64,000 nt of DNA from CAVWDI01 sp046259385 (lineage in GTDB: Bacteria > Chloroflexota > Anaerolineae > Anaerolineales > UBA4823): the NCBI GenBank assembly GCA_046259385.1, contig JBJYWI010000083.1:41021-105020 (forward strand), read 5' to 3'. A model generated the notes under the pieces. It saw nothing but the letters and a program-made list of their open reading frames with translations. It was not told the origin of the DNA and did not search any database. This document shows, piece after piece, positions 1 to 7,873 of this stretch (its first letter is position 1; each line of letters opens with the position of its first letter). The translations under genes and the position numbers were made by a program.

Positions 1-1400
1 CTCCGCATTGCGGATACTGTTCTAAAAAAGAACCTCTGGCAGCGCTGAATGAATTTCGGGATATGGTGAAAGCGCTGCACAAGGCAAGGATTGAAGTTAT
101 CCTGGATGTCGTTTACAACCATACTGCTGAAAACAATGAATATGGACCGACATTCTGCTTCCGGGGATTGGAGAACGGCGTTTATTACATCCTTGGGAAG
201 GAAAAATCCCGCTACGCCAACTTCAGCGGAACCGGGAACACACTGAACGCCAACCATTCTGTCGTCCGCCGCCTGATTGTGGACAGCCTCCAGTACTGGG
301 TCGAAGAAATGCACGTAGACGGGTTCAGGTTCGATCTGGCCTCGATTCTATCCAGGGATGGAACCGGAAAACCGCTCGCAAACCCGCCCGTGCTTTGGGA
401 GATTGAAACAAATCCTGTCCTTGCGGGGACGAAATTGATCGCTGAAGCATGGGATGCAGCCGGTTTATACCAAGTGGGAACGTTTATCGGTGACAGATGG
501 AGGGAGTGGAACGGAAAGTTCAGGGACGATGTGCGCAGTTTTATGCGCCGCGATCCGGGTATGGCTCAAAAATTTTCTTCCCGGTTTATCGGCAGCCCGG
601 ATATCTATGAGCATGAAGGCAGAGAGCCGGAGCAGAGCATAAACTTTATCACCTGCCACGATGGTTTTACTTTAAATGACCTGGTTTCATACAATCGCAA
701 GCACAATCAATTAAACAGAGAGGAAAACGAAGACGGTTCTGACCAGAATTTCAGCTGGAATTTTGGGGTTGAAGGACCCAGCCACGACCCCGAGATTGAA
801 ACTCTGCGCAACCGGCAGATCAAGAACTTTCTAGCAATCACACTGCTCTCGCTCGGTGTCCCCATGCTGTTGATGGGGGATGAAATGCGGAGAACTCAGA
901 ACGGGAACAATAATGCATACTGCCAGGATAACGAGATAAGCTGGGTTGATTGGAGCCTGCTGGAGAAACACGCTGATATCCACAGATTCGTGCGGCGGCT
1001 GATTAGAGTCCGGCGCAACCTGGAAATTTTTAACGAAGACCATGGTCTCAGTCTTTCAGAATTCCTGCATCAGGCACAGATTGAATGGCACGGGGTTAAG
1101 CTGCATAATCCTGATTGGGGATATAATTCCCACAGCCTGGCTTTTACAGTTCAGGCGCGCCGCGAGCGCTTTCACCTGATCGTAAACGCTTATTCAGAAG
1201 AGTTGGAATTTGAAATTCCTCCAGTTCCAAGTGGAACCCGGGATGGATGGAAAAGATTAATCGATACATCCTGTGATTCTCCGGATGATTTTTACAGCTG
1301 GTCAGATGCCTTACAGGTAACGAACCAAGTTTACAGCGTAAAGCCGCATTCTCTGGTGGTTCTGGCGTTGGAGACTTCCCAGAACTTGGCTGAATCTTAA
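1..1400 (+). CDS. glgX: glycogen debranching enzyme GlgX, 3' part (5' end outside window)
   Basis: GH13 isoamylase-type enzyme that hydrolyses alpha-1,6 branches of glycogen or limit dextrin in the cytoplasm. The reading frame is open from base 3, so the gene starts before the window; the first internal ATG at 63 is not the start. Seen: region II motif VDVVYNHT-like (LDVVYNHTAE), the nucleophile motif DGFRFDLAS near 318-345, the general-acid motif AEAWD at 441-455 and the third-carboxylate motif TCHDG near 649-663, in the order expected of GH13. About 465 residues are visible against roughly 650-720 for the family, so about the last two thirds are here. It is followed at 84 bp by the cation ATPase with no clear functional link. 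Identification is firm at family level; GlgX rather than TreX is by similarity of the motifs. Confidence 0.93.
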   Translation, partial: PHCGYCSKKEPLAALNEFRDMVKALHKARIEVILDVVYNHTAENNEYGPTFCFRGLENGVYYILGKEKSRYANFSGTGNTLNANHSVVRRLIVDSLQYWVEEMHVDGFRFDLASILSRDGTGKPLANPPVLWEIETNPVLAGTKLIAEAWDAAGLYQVGTFIGDRWREWNGKFRDDVRSFMRRDPGMAQKFSSRFIGSPDIYEHEGREPEQSINFITCHDGFTLNDLVSYNRKHNQLNREENEDGSDQNFSWNFGVEGPSHDPEIETLRNRQIKNFLAITLLSLGVPMLLMGDEMRRTQNGNNNAYCQDNEISWVDWSLLEKHADIHRFVRRLIRVRRNLEIFNEDHGLSLSEFLHQAQIEWHGVKLHNPDWGYNSHSLAFTVQARRERFHLIVNAYSEELEFEIPPVPSGTRDGWKRLIDTSCDSPDDFYSWSDALQVTNQVYSVKPHSLVVLALETSQNLAES

Positions 1401-1484
1401 TCTGAACCGTTTACTTAATGTTAATCATCGATCCGGGTGTTCGATATATTCAAGACAACTATTCGTACAATCAAGCAAATTAAT

Positions 1485-4214
1485 ATGAATTTTTATCAAT
1501 TAACAACCCAGGAGACAATCCAAAAACTGGGTACAAATCTGGAAAGCGGTCTTACCAGTACGGAAGCTCTGCAGAAACTGGATGAGTATGGCCCAAACGA
1601 GCTGGTGGAGCGCGGCAAAAAGAGTATATGGCGGATTTTGCTGGATCAGTTCAAAGAGATCATGATTGTCGTATTGATCGTTGCGGCAATCATCTCAGCA
1701 ATTCTGGGAGAGTATTTGGACGTTGCAGTGATTATGGCGATTGTGATTCTGAACGCAGTACTTGGTTTCAGCCAGGAATACAGAGCCGAGCAGGCAATGG
1801 CCGCCTTAAAGAAAATGGCTGTTCCAAAAGTCAGAGTCCGCCGAGATGGGAAAATTTCCGAGGTGCTTTCGACCCGGCTGGTTCCTGGGGATATCATCCT
1901 GCTGGAATCGGGCAATCTTGTGCCGGCGGACTGCCGGGTGGTGGACACCAAAAATCTGAAAGTCCAGGAATCTGCACTGACAGGTGAATCGGAGCCAGTT
2001 GAAAAAAATTCTGCGGCAATCGCGGGTAAATATGAGACTCTGGGAGACCGGTTTAATATGCTGTATATGGGCACAATTGTGACCTATGGCAGAGCTAGCG
2101 CGGTTGTTACCGCGACCGGTATGCAAACTGAGCTGGGAAATATTGCTGACTTGATTCAGGGTGTTGGGGATGATATGACCCCACTCCAGAAAAGGCTGGC
2201 TCAGCTGGGAAAAACCTTGGCATTCGTAGCGCTGATTATCATAGCCATCGTGGTTGTTACTGGTCTCTTCCGGGGGGATGATCTGGAAGAACTATTCCTG
2301 ACCGGCGTGAGTCTGGCAGTGGCAGCCATTCCGGAGAGCCTGCCTGCGGTGGTTACGATAACGCTGGCGCTTGGTTCACAGAGGTTGCTCAAACGCAATG
2401 CTCTAATCCGGAAATTGCCAGCGGTTGAAACGCTCGGTTCGGTTACAGTGATCTGTTCGGACAAGACCGGGACGCTTACCGAAAACAGGATGACCGTTAC
2501 AATTCTGGATGTCGCCGGTAACACGGAAGACCTGCAGACGCTCCTTGACCGGCGGGGCAGACTGGTCCGGGCCAGATTAATTGCAGATGACGCCGACCCG
2601 CACTTGAGTGCTTTAAGCGTTCTGGTGCGGGCAGGTGCTTTGTGCAACGATGCTGTTCTTGAAACCGATTCAAACGGTGTTGTGCGCGCATTAGGAGATC
2701 CGACAGAAGGAGCATTGCTGCTGGCAGCAAAGGCGCTTGGTTTTGATAAGGAGGAGCTTGAGGGGGAGTGGCCGCGGGTGGATGAGGTCCCGTTTACATC
2801 GGAACGCAAACGGATGACGACCGTGCATAAAATGAGTCCGGTAGTTAAACAAACCGACCTGCCCTGGAGGGATGCGCCTTATATTATGCTGACCAAGGGG
2901 GCGGTTGACAGCCTGCTGGATATTTGCGAGCGGGTGCTGGTTGAAAATAAATTTGTACCGTTAGATGAGGTGCTGCTCAATCGGATACGGGGTGCAAACG
3001 AGGATTTTGCTAAACAGGGTCAGCGTGTGCTTGGAATTTCCATCCGGATATGTGATTGCCCGGATCTACCGGAAGAGAATGAGATGGTCGAGAAGGATGG
3101 GATTTTTGTTGGGATGGTGGCGATGATGGATCCTCCCCGGCCAGAAGTGAAACGAGCTGTCACGACTGCTAAAAATGCCGGTATTCGCCCGGTCATGATC
3201 ACGGGCGACCATCCTTTAACCGCAGTCCAGATTGCGAAAGATTTGGGTATTACAGAGAACGAGAAATATTTATCGGGGGCGGAACTGAACGCGATGACAC
3301 CCGCTGAGCTTGCAGAAGTTGTGGAGGATGTGTCGGTTTATGCGCGGGTCGCTCCCGAACACAAACTGAATATTGTTGAGGCACTGCAGGATAACGGCGA
3401 AATCGCTGCCATGACAGGAGATGGTGTGAACGACGCGCCGGCATTAAAGCAGGCGGATATTGGTGTCGCAATGGGAATAACCGGGACGGACGTGTCAAAA
3501 GAAGCCGCCGATATGGTTTTGCTTGATGATAATTTCACTACAATAGTCTCCGCAGTTGAAGCAGGCAGGACGATTTTCGATAATATTCGAAAATTCATTA
3601 AATATACCCTCTCCAGCAACACGGGCGAATTATTCCTGATGCTGGTTGGTCCATTTTTCGGGATGCCCCTGCCGCTGCTTCCGCTGCAAATTCTTTGGAT
3701 CAATCTGGTTACGGACGGTCTGCCTGGATTGGCTCTCGCTGAAGAGGAAGGCGAACGGGGTATCATGAACCGCTCTCCTTTTTCTCTGAAGGAGAATATT
3801 TTCAGCCGCGGCCTTGGAACCCAGATCATCTGGATAGGAATCCTGATGGGCTTAATTTCACTTGGGGTGGGTTATGTGTACTGGTCGCAGGACCCGAATG
3901 GACCTTGGCAAACAATGATATTTACAACCCTTGTATTCGCACAGATGGGAAATGCTGTCGCAACCCGTTCCTTTGTGGACTCACTGCATAAGATCGGGGT
4001 TTTTAGGAACAGATTGATGGTAGGTGCTGTTTTCCTGGGGTTTGCTCTCCAGGTTGGGTTGATATATGTTCCGTTTCTTCAACGGGTGTTTAAGACTGAA
4101 CCATTGACTGCCCAGGAATTATTAATCTGTGTTGCAGCAAGCCTGATTTTGTTTCTTGCGGTAGAAGGCTCAAAGGTTATTAAGAGGATGCGCGGCGGGG
4201 CAGTTTTCGCCTGA
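1485..4214 (+). CDS. P2-type cation-transporting ATPase (Ca2+-ATPase-like)
   Basis: Membrane P-type ATPase exporting Ca2+ or a related cation at the cost of ATP. Seen from the ATG at 1485 (909 aa): an N-terminal cation-ATPase domain, TGES actuator motif near residue 166, the phosphorylation motif SDKTGTLTEN near residue 326, the hinge GDGVND near residue 644, and hydrophobic segments in the usual 4+6 arrangement. TM4 reads AAIPESLPAV, i.e. PES where SERCA/PMCA enzymes have PEG. The frame also permits a GTG start at 1437, but MNFYQL at 1485 matches the usual N-terminus of the family (residues W/F-x-L then GLTSTEA and YGPNEL); neither start has a strong Shine-Dalgarno. Substrate (Ca2+ versus Mn2+ or Na+/K+) is not determined from sequence. 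Confidence 0.93.
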   Translation: MNFYQLTTQETIQKLGTNLESGLTSTEALQKLDEYGPNELVERGKKSIWRILLDQFKEIMIVVLIVAAIISAILGEYLDVAVIMAIVILNAVLGFSQEYRAEQAMAALKKMAVPKVRVRRDGKISEVLSTRLVPGDIILLESGNLVPADCRVVDTKNLKVQESALTGESEPVEKNSAAIAGKYETLGDRFNMLYMGTIVTYGRASAVVTATGMQTELGNIADLIQGVGDDMTPLQKRLAQLGKTLAFVALIIIAIVVVTGLFRGDDLEELFLTGVSLAVAAIPESLPAVVTITLALGSQRLLKRNALIRKLPAVETLGSVTVICSDKTGTLTENRMTVTILDVAGNTEDLQTLLDRRGRLVRARLIADDADPHLSALSVLVRAGALCNDAVLETDSNGVVRALGDPTEGALLLAAKALGFDKEELEGEWPRVDEVPFTSERKRMTTVHKMSPVVKQTDLPWRDAPYIMLTKGAVDSLLDICERVLVENKFVPLDEVLLNRIRGANEDFAKQGQRVLGISIRICDCPDLPEENEMVEKDGIFVGMVAMMDPPRPEVKRAVTTAKNAGIRPVMITGDHPLTAVQIAKDLGITENEKYLSGAELNAMTPAELAEVVEDVSVYARVAPEHKLNIVEALQDNGEIAAMTGDGVNDAPALKQADIGVAMGITGTDVSKEAADMVLLDDNFTTIVSAVEAGRTIFDNIRKFIKYTLSSNTGELFLMLVGPFFGMPLPLLPLQILWINLVTDGLPGLALAEEEGERGIMNRSPFSLKENIFSRGLGTQIIWIGILMGLISLGVGYVYWSQDPNGPWQTMIFTTLVFAQMGNAVATRSFVDSLHKIGVFRNRLMVGAVFLGFALQVGLIYVPFLQRVFKTEPLTAQELLICVAASLILFLAVEGSKVIKRMRGGAVFA

Positions 4215-4226
4215 AGCTAGAAAAGA

Positions 4227-5906
4227 ATGCATATAGGACCCAAACATTTAAGGCGTTACCGCCAGATAACCGGAATACTTGTCGATTACGGGTTTGGCGC
4301 AGCCCTTGCCCAGCTCGGGATAAGCGATCGTCTGAACATTCCCAGGCGGTTATTGCGACGCCGCCCGGCAATCGAAGGAGAACTCTCGCTGGCAAAACGC
4401 CTGCGATTGGCGCTTGAGGAATTAGGACCGACATTTATTAAAGTGGGTCAGGTGCTGAGCACCAGGGCTGATTTACTTCCCCCGGAATTTATTGATGAAC
4501 TTCGCCTGCTTCAAGACCAGGTACCCCCGTCGGATTGGGAGTCGATTCGGAAGGTAATTGAAAATGAACTTGGGGCTCCAATAAACGAGGTCTTCGCTTA
4601 TTTTGATCCGAAACCGTTTGCAGCTGCCTCCCTTGGGCAGGTTCATTATGCGATTTTACACCAAGGAAAAGAGGTTGTTATAAAAGTATTGAGACCAGAT
4701 ATTGAGAGAGTGGTTAATATCGATCTTGATATCCTGCAGGATTTTGCGCAGTTAGTGCAGGATCGAACTGCTTTTGGTGAACGCTATGAGGCCGTAGATT
4801 TTGCTGACGAATTCGCAAACAACCTGCGCGGCGAGCTGGATTTTAAAAAGGAAGGCCGCAATGCAGACAGATTCAGAGAGAATTTTTCAAATGACCCCCG
4901 GGTAAAAATTCCCAGGATATTCTGGGAGAATTCAACCAGGCGCCTGCTGGTAATGGAACGTATTTCGGGGATAAAAATTGATGACATACCCGCTTTAGAA
5001 GCGGCTGGATTTGACCGAAAGCGTTTGGCCAACACATCTGCTCGGCTCGTGCTTAAAGAGATTCTGGAGGACGGTTTCTTCCATGCTGACCCGCATCCAG
5101 GTAATTTGTTGATTTTGCCGGGTGAAATTATCGGTGTGATTGATTTCGGCACCATGGGGCGCCTTGAGACAAAGGACCGAATTGGACTGGCGCGACTTTT
5201 GATTCTGATTGTGCAGAGGGATTCTGAGGGAATTGTCGACCAGTTGATACGGATGGGGATCGCCAAGTACCGGGTTGACCGGATGACGCTGGCGAGAGAA
5301 CTCAGAAGGATCCTGCTGCGATACTACGGTTTACCAATCCAGGACATACCAGTTGCAGAGGTGATGAACAGCCTTGAGCCGGTGATATACAAACATAAAC
5401 TTCGAATCCAGAGCGATTATCTGCAGTTGATTAAGACAATCATGGTTATGCAGGGGGTGGGCTTGAGATTAGACCCGGATTTTGATATGCTTACAGCCAC
5501 CCGTCCTTATCTGGGGAGGCTGATGCGGCAGATCGTTCTACCTACCTCCTGGGGACCGTCTTTGCTGCGGATGGCGACCGATTGGGCGGATTTTGTTGGC
5601 AACTTCCCGCGCCAGACCTCAAATGTGCTCAACCAGCTTGAGAGGGGGGAATTCGGTATCGACGTGGAGGTGCGCGAACTGGATGAAGCGGTCGACCGGG
5701 TTGATAGAGTCGCCAACCGGATAATTTATGGAGTTTTGGTGGCGGCTTTTATTGTCGCCTTGGCGCTGCTTATTCCAAATATTGACCTTGTCTGGCCGTG
5801 GGGAATCGTAACCTGGGTGATACTGTTTGCCTTTTTCTTTATGTGCATGCTCGGGCTTTGGCTGATATGGTCAATATTCCGCTCCAGGCGCAGGCGCAGG
5901 AAATAA
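4227..5906 (+). CDS. ABC1/AarF/UbiB family atypical protein kinase-like protein
   Basis: UbiB/ADCK-type kinase-like ATPase, membrane associated; relatives support quinone or isoprenoid lipid metabolism. Seen: the family hallmark IKVGQ (KxGQ) near residue 72, the Ala-rich nucleotide loop AAASLGQVH near 132-140, the invariant Lys in VVIKV near 153, HADPHPGN catalytic loop and VIDFGTMG metal-binding motif, and two C-terminal transmembrane helices (VLVAAFIVALALLIP and VTWVILFAFFFMCMLGLW). Length 559 aa is typical. It starts 12 bp after the ATPase stop, so the two are probably cotranscribed. Whether it acts in menaquinone synthesis here is inference; no quinone genes lie nearby. Confidence 0.93.
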   Translation: MHIGPKHLRRYRQITGILVDYGFGAALAQLGISDRLNIPRRLLRRRPAIEGELSLAKRLRLALEELGPTFIKVGQVLSTRADLLPPEFIDELRLLQDQVPPSDWESIRKVIENELGAPINEVFAYFDPKPFAAASLGQVHYAILHQGKEVVIKVLRPDIERVVNIDLDILQDFAQLVQDRTAFGERYEAVDFADEFANNLRGELDFKKEGRNADRFRENFSNDPRVKIPRIFWENSTRRLLVMERISGIKIDDIPALEAAGFDRKRLANTSARLVLKEILEDGFFHADPHPGNLLILPGEIIGVIDFGTMGRLETKDRIGLARLLILIVQRDSEGIVDQLIRMGIAKYRVDRMTLARELRRILLRYYGLPIQDIPVAEVMNSLEPVIYKHKLRIQSDYLQLIKTIMVMQGVGLRLDPDFDMLTATRPYLGRLMRQIVLPTSWGPSLLRMATDWADFVGNFPRQTSNVLNQLERGEFGIDVEVRELDEAVDRVDRVANRIIYGVLVAAFIVALALLIPNIDLVWPWGIVTWVILFAFFFMCMLGLWLIWSIFRSRRRRRK

Positions 5907-5918
5907 TCGGGGGAGTTT

Positions 5919-7559
5919 TTAAGTATTGGTCATAGTAATAAAAACCATCGGGCGGCGTTTGGTGCGGCTGTATAAAAATGATTTGATTGACTGCTCCAGG
6001 TCTTTCTGGATATTGCCATTTCCGCAGCGGACACCTTTTTCCACCATTTTACGGGTTTCTTCAAGCAGGTCTTCTTCGTCACGCGCATAAATAAAACCGC
6101 GTGTAATGATCTCGGGTTTTTCCTTCAGGTCGCAAGATTCCTGGTCCATAACCAGATTTACCAGCACAAAACCATCCCGGGCGAGCGCTTCTCTTTCGCG
6201 AACCACACTGGGTCCGATATCGCCAACTCCAGCGCCGTCCACAAAAATATATCCGCCGGGTATTCTCTCTGCTAATTTCATTTCTTCATCCTGGAATTGG
6301 ACCACCTGTCCATTTTCAATCACGGCGATATCCCGGTCGGGGATGCCAACTTCCCTAGCGATCTGTCCATGCTGCTTGAGATGGCGCAGTTCGCCGTGAA
6401 TCGGGATGAAGAATTTTGGCTGAACAAGGTGCATCAGCAGTTTCATCTCCTCCTGGCTGGCGTGTCCGGATACGTGTACCGGAGCAACGTCTTCATATAT
6501 CACGTTTGCTCCGCGCCGGAAGAGGCGGTTTATTGTCCGGTAGACCATTTCCTCATTGCCGGGGATAGGATGCGAAGAGAGCACGACTGTGTCGCCTGTG
6601 ATGATGTCGAACTGGCGGTTTGAACCCATGGATAATCTGCCTAAAATTGAAGTGGGCTCTCCTTGGGTTCCCGTGCACATCAAAACCACTTCATGCGGTT
6701 TCATATTGAGCGCCTGTTCCTGGCCGATCAGGGTCGATTCGGGCACATCTAGATAACCCAGCTTGCGGGCCATTTTGGCGTTTTCCTTCATGCTAGTCCC
6801 AAAGAAAGCCAGTTTGCGGCCGTGCTGGACTGCCGCATTTGCTACCTGCTGCATGCGCGAAATCAGCGATGCAAAACTAGCGATGATGATACGACCTCTG
6901 GCGGTGTGAAAAACGTCAAATAAAGCTGGGTCGATCACCCTTTCGGAGGGCGTCCAGCCGGGGCGGTCGGCGTTGGTCGAATCAGCAAGCAGTGCCAGCA
7001 CACCGCGCCCCGCGAATTCAGCCAGTTTGGCATAATCTGTAGGCCAGTTGTCCACAGGCGTATGGTCAAATTTGTAATCACCGGAGTGCACCACCAGCCC
7101 AGCTGGAGTGGTGATTCCAAGACCGACCCCGTCCGGAATTGAATGGCAAACGTGGAAGAATTCGACCTTAAAAGGTCCTATATTTGCTTCTTCACCAGCG
7201 TTCACTGTATATAAATTCGCCCGGTCGGTCATCTTTCCGCGAGATAGTTTTACTTCCAGGAGACCCTTGGTGAGCCTAGTTGCGTATATAGGCGCATCCA
7301 CATGTTCCAGAACATGGTTTATCGCGCCGGTATGGTCCTCGTGACCGTGGGTTACAACGATGCCGCGCACCCAGTGGAGTTTATCCATCAGATAATTAAA
7401 ATCCGGAATGATATAGTCGATTCCGAGCATATCGTTTTCAGGGAACATCAAGCCTGTATCAACGATGAGGATATTCTTTCCGTATTCGTAGGCCATCATA
7501 TTTTTGCCTACTTCCCCCAATCCTCCGAGGGGGATAATTCTTAGTTTTTTGTCACTCAT
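5919..7559 (-). CDS. rnj: ribonuclease J
   Basis: Metallo-beta-lactamase/beta-CASP ribonuclease with endo- and 5'-3' exonuclease activity, the main 5' mRNA decay and rRNA maturation nuclease of bacteria lacking a classic RNase E system. Seen: HGHEDH zinc motif at residues 71-76, the SGDYKFD motif, the beta-CASP region with HVSGHAS, and HGE near the end of the catalytic core; 546 aa matches the family. Start: the ATG at 7559 has AAGGAA 4 bases upstream; an in-frame TTG at 7574 would add five residues and lies inside the upstream hairpin tail. The gene ends 12 bp from the convergent AarF gene. It has its own promoter and an approximately 180-nt structured leader (see separate entries). Confidence 0.95.
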   Translation of the reverse strand: MSDKKLRIIPLGGLGEVGKNMMAYEYGKNILIVDTGLMFPENDMLGIDYIIPDFNYLMDKLHWVRGIVVTHGHEDHTGAINHVLEHVDAPIYATRLTKGLLEVKLSRGKMTDRANLYTVNAGEEANIGPFKVEFFHVCHSIPDGVGLGITTPAGLVVHSGDYKFDHTPVDNWPTDYAKLAEFAGRGVLALLADSTNADRPGWTPSERVIDPALFDVFHTARGRIIIASFASLISRMQQVANAAVQHGRKLAFFGTSMKENAKMARKLGYLDVPESTLIGQEQALNMKPHEVVLMCTGTQGEPTSILGRLSMGSNRQFDIITGDTVVLSSHPIPGNEEMVYRTINRLFRRGANVIYEDVAPVHVSGHASQEEMKLLMHLVQPKFFIPIHGELRHLKQHGQIAREVGIPDRDIAVIENGQVVQFQDEEMKLAERIPGGYIFVDGAGVGDIGPSVVREREALARDGFVLVNLVMDQESCDLKEKPEIITRGFIYARDEEDLLEETRKMVEKGVRCGNGNIQKDLEQSIKSFLYSRTKRRPMVFITMTNT

Positions 7560-7577
7560 TGTTTCCTTATTCAATCA

Positions 7578-7610
7578 AAAACCCCGCCTGTGTAATTCCG
7601 GCCGGGGTTT
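7578..7610 (-). promoter_or_regulatory. terminator-like hairpin directly upstream of rnj (possible attenuator)
   Basis: Read on the minus strand, AAACCCC pairs with GGGGTTT (with an additional GCC/GGC) and is followed by a run of T, ending about 15 bases before the rnj Shine-Dalgarno. This is an intrinsic-terminator shape placed in the leader rather than after a gene. The 5' arm contains CCGGCCGG (7598-7605), the same self-complementary octamer as in the upstream leader hairpin, so an alternative pairing exists. Function as an attenuator is inference. Confidence 0.5.
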
Positions 7611-7693
7611 GAATTTCTATTTGTTGCAGGGAAATACACTCTGCAATTTATTTTTGCCTACGAAATATATAGTCGTGGTTTGATATCACTGAG

Positions 7694-7715
7694 AGGCCGG
7701 GAGATAACCGGCCGG
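7694..7715 (-). promoter_or_regulatory. GC-rich leader hairpin of rnj
   Basis: On plus coordinates GGCCGG (7695-7700) and CCGGCC (7708-7713) form a 6-bp stem around a 7-base loop, just downstream of the inferred rnj transcription start. The overlapping octamer CCGGCCGG at 7708-7715 can pair with the identical octamer at 7598-7605 in the terminator-like hairpin, which would make the two structures mutually exclusive. A second small stem (TTGCAG/CTGCAA, minus strand, about 7624-7646) lies between them. Confidence 0.45.
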
Positions 7716-7743
7716 TATTCCAACCTCCTTGTTAATCCGGCGA

Positions 7744-7772
7744 ATTGTAGCACGGTTAAATTTTTTTGTAAA
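7744..7772 (-). promoter_or_regulatory. sigma-70-type promoter for rnj
   Basis: Minus-strand TTTACA (plus 7767-7772), 17-base spacer, TACAAT (plus 7744-7749). Both hexamers match the vegetative consensus at five of six positions with ideal spacing. Transcription would start near 7737, giving a leader of about 180 nt before the rnj ATG; an AAGGAGG at 7724-7730 lies within the first 15 nt of that transcript. Confidence 0.65.
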
Positions 7773-7795
7773 GCACGGCATATAAATTAATTAAA

Positions 7796-7854
7796 AAAAC
7801 CCGGCTACAGCCATCTGCGCTTGGGGCCGCAGACCAGCTAAAAACCGGGTTTTT
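7796..7854 (-). terminator. intrinsic terminator of groES-groEL
   Basis: Minus strand: AAAACCCGG (7845-7853 on plus as CCGGGTTTT) pairs with CCGGGTTTT (plus 7796-7804 as AAAACCCGG) and ends in a T run; inside the large loop is a second stem TCTGCG/CGCAGA. It begins 20 bases after the groEL stop, separating the chaperone operon from rnj. Confidence 0.7.
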
Positions 7855-7873
7855 GTTACCTAGAAATTCGATT

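Noticed and set aside
1437..1484. GTG start giving a 16-residue extension of the P-type ATPase
   Set aside because: The extension is not like the family N-terminus; MNFYQL at 1485 is.
1646..2809. Long antisense frames inside the ATPase gene (and similar frames inside groEL, dnaK, dnaJ, argF, fbaA)
   Set aside because: They are shadows on the opposite strand of well-conserved genes, without family matches or start signals.
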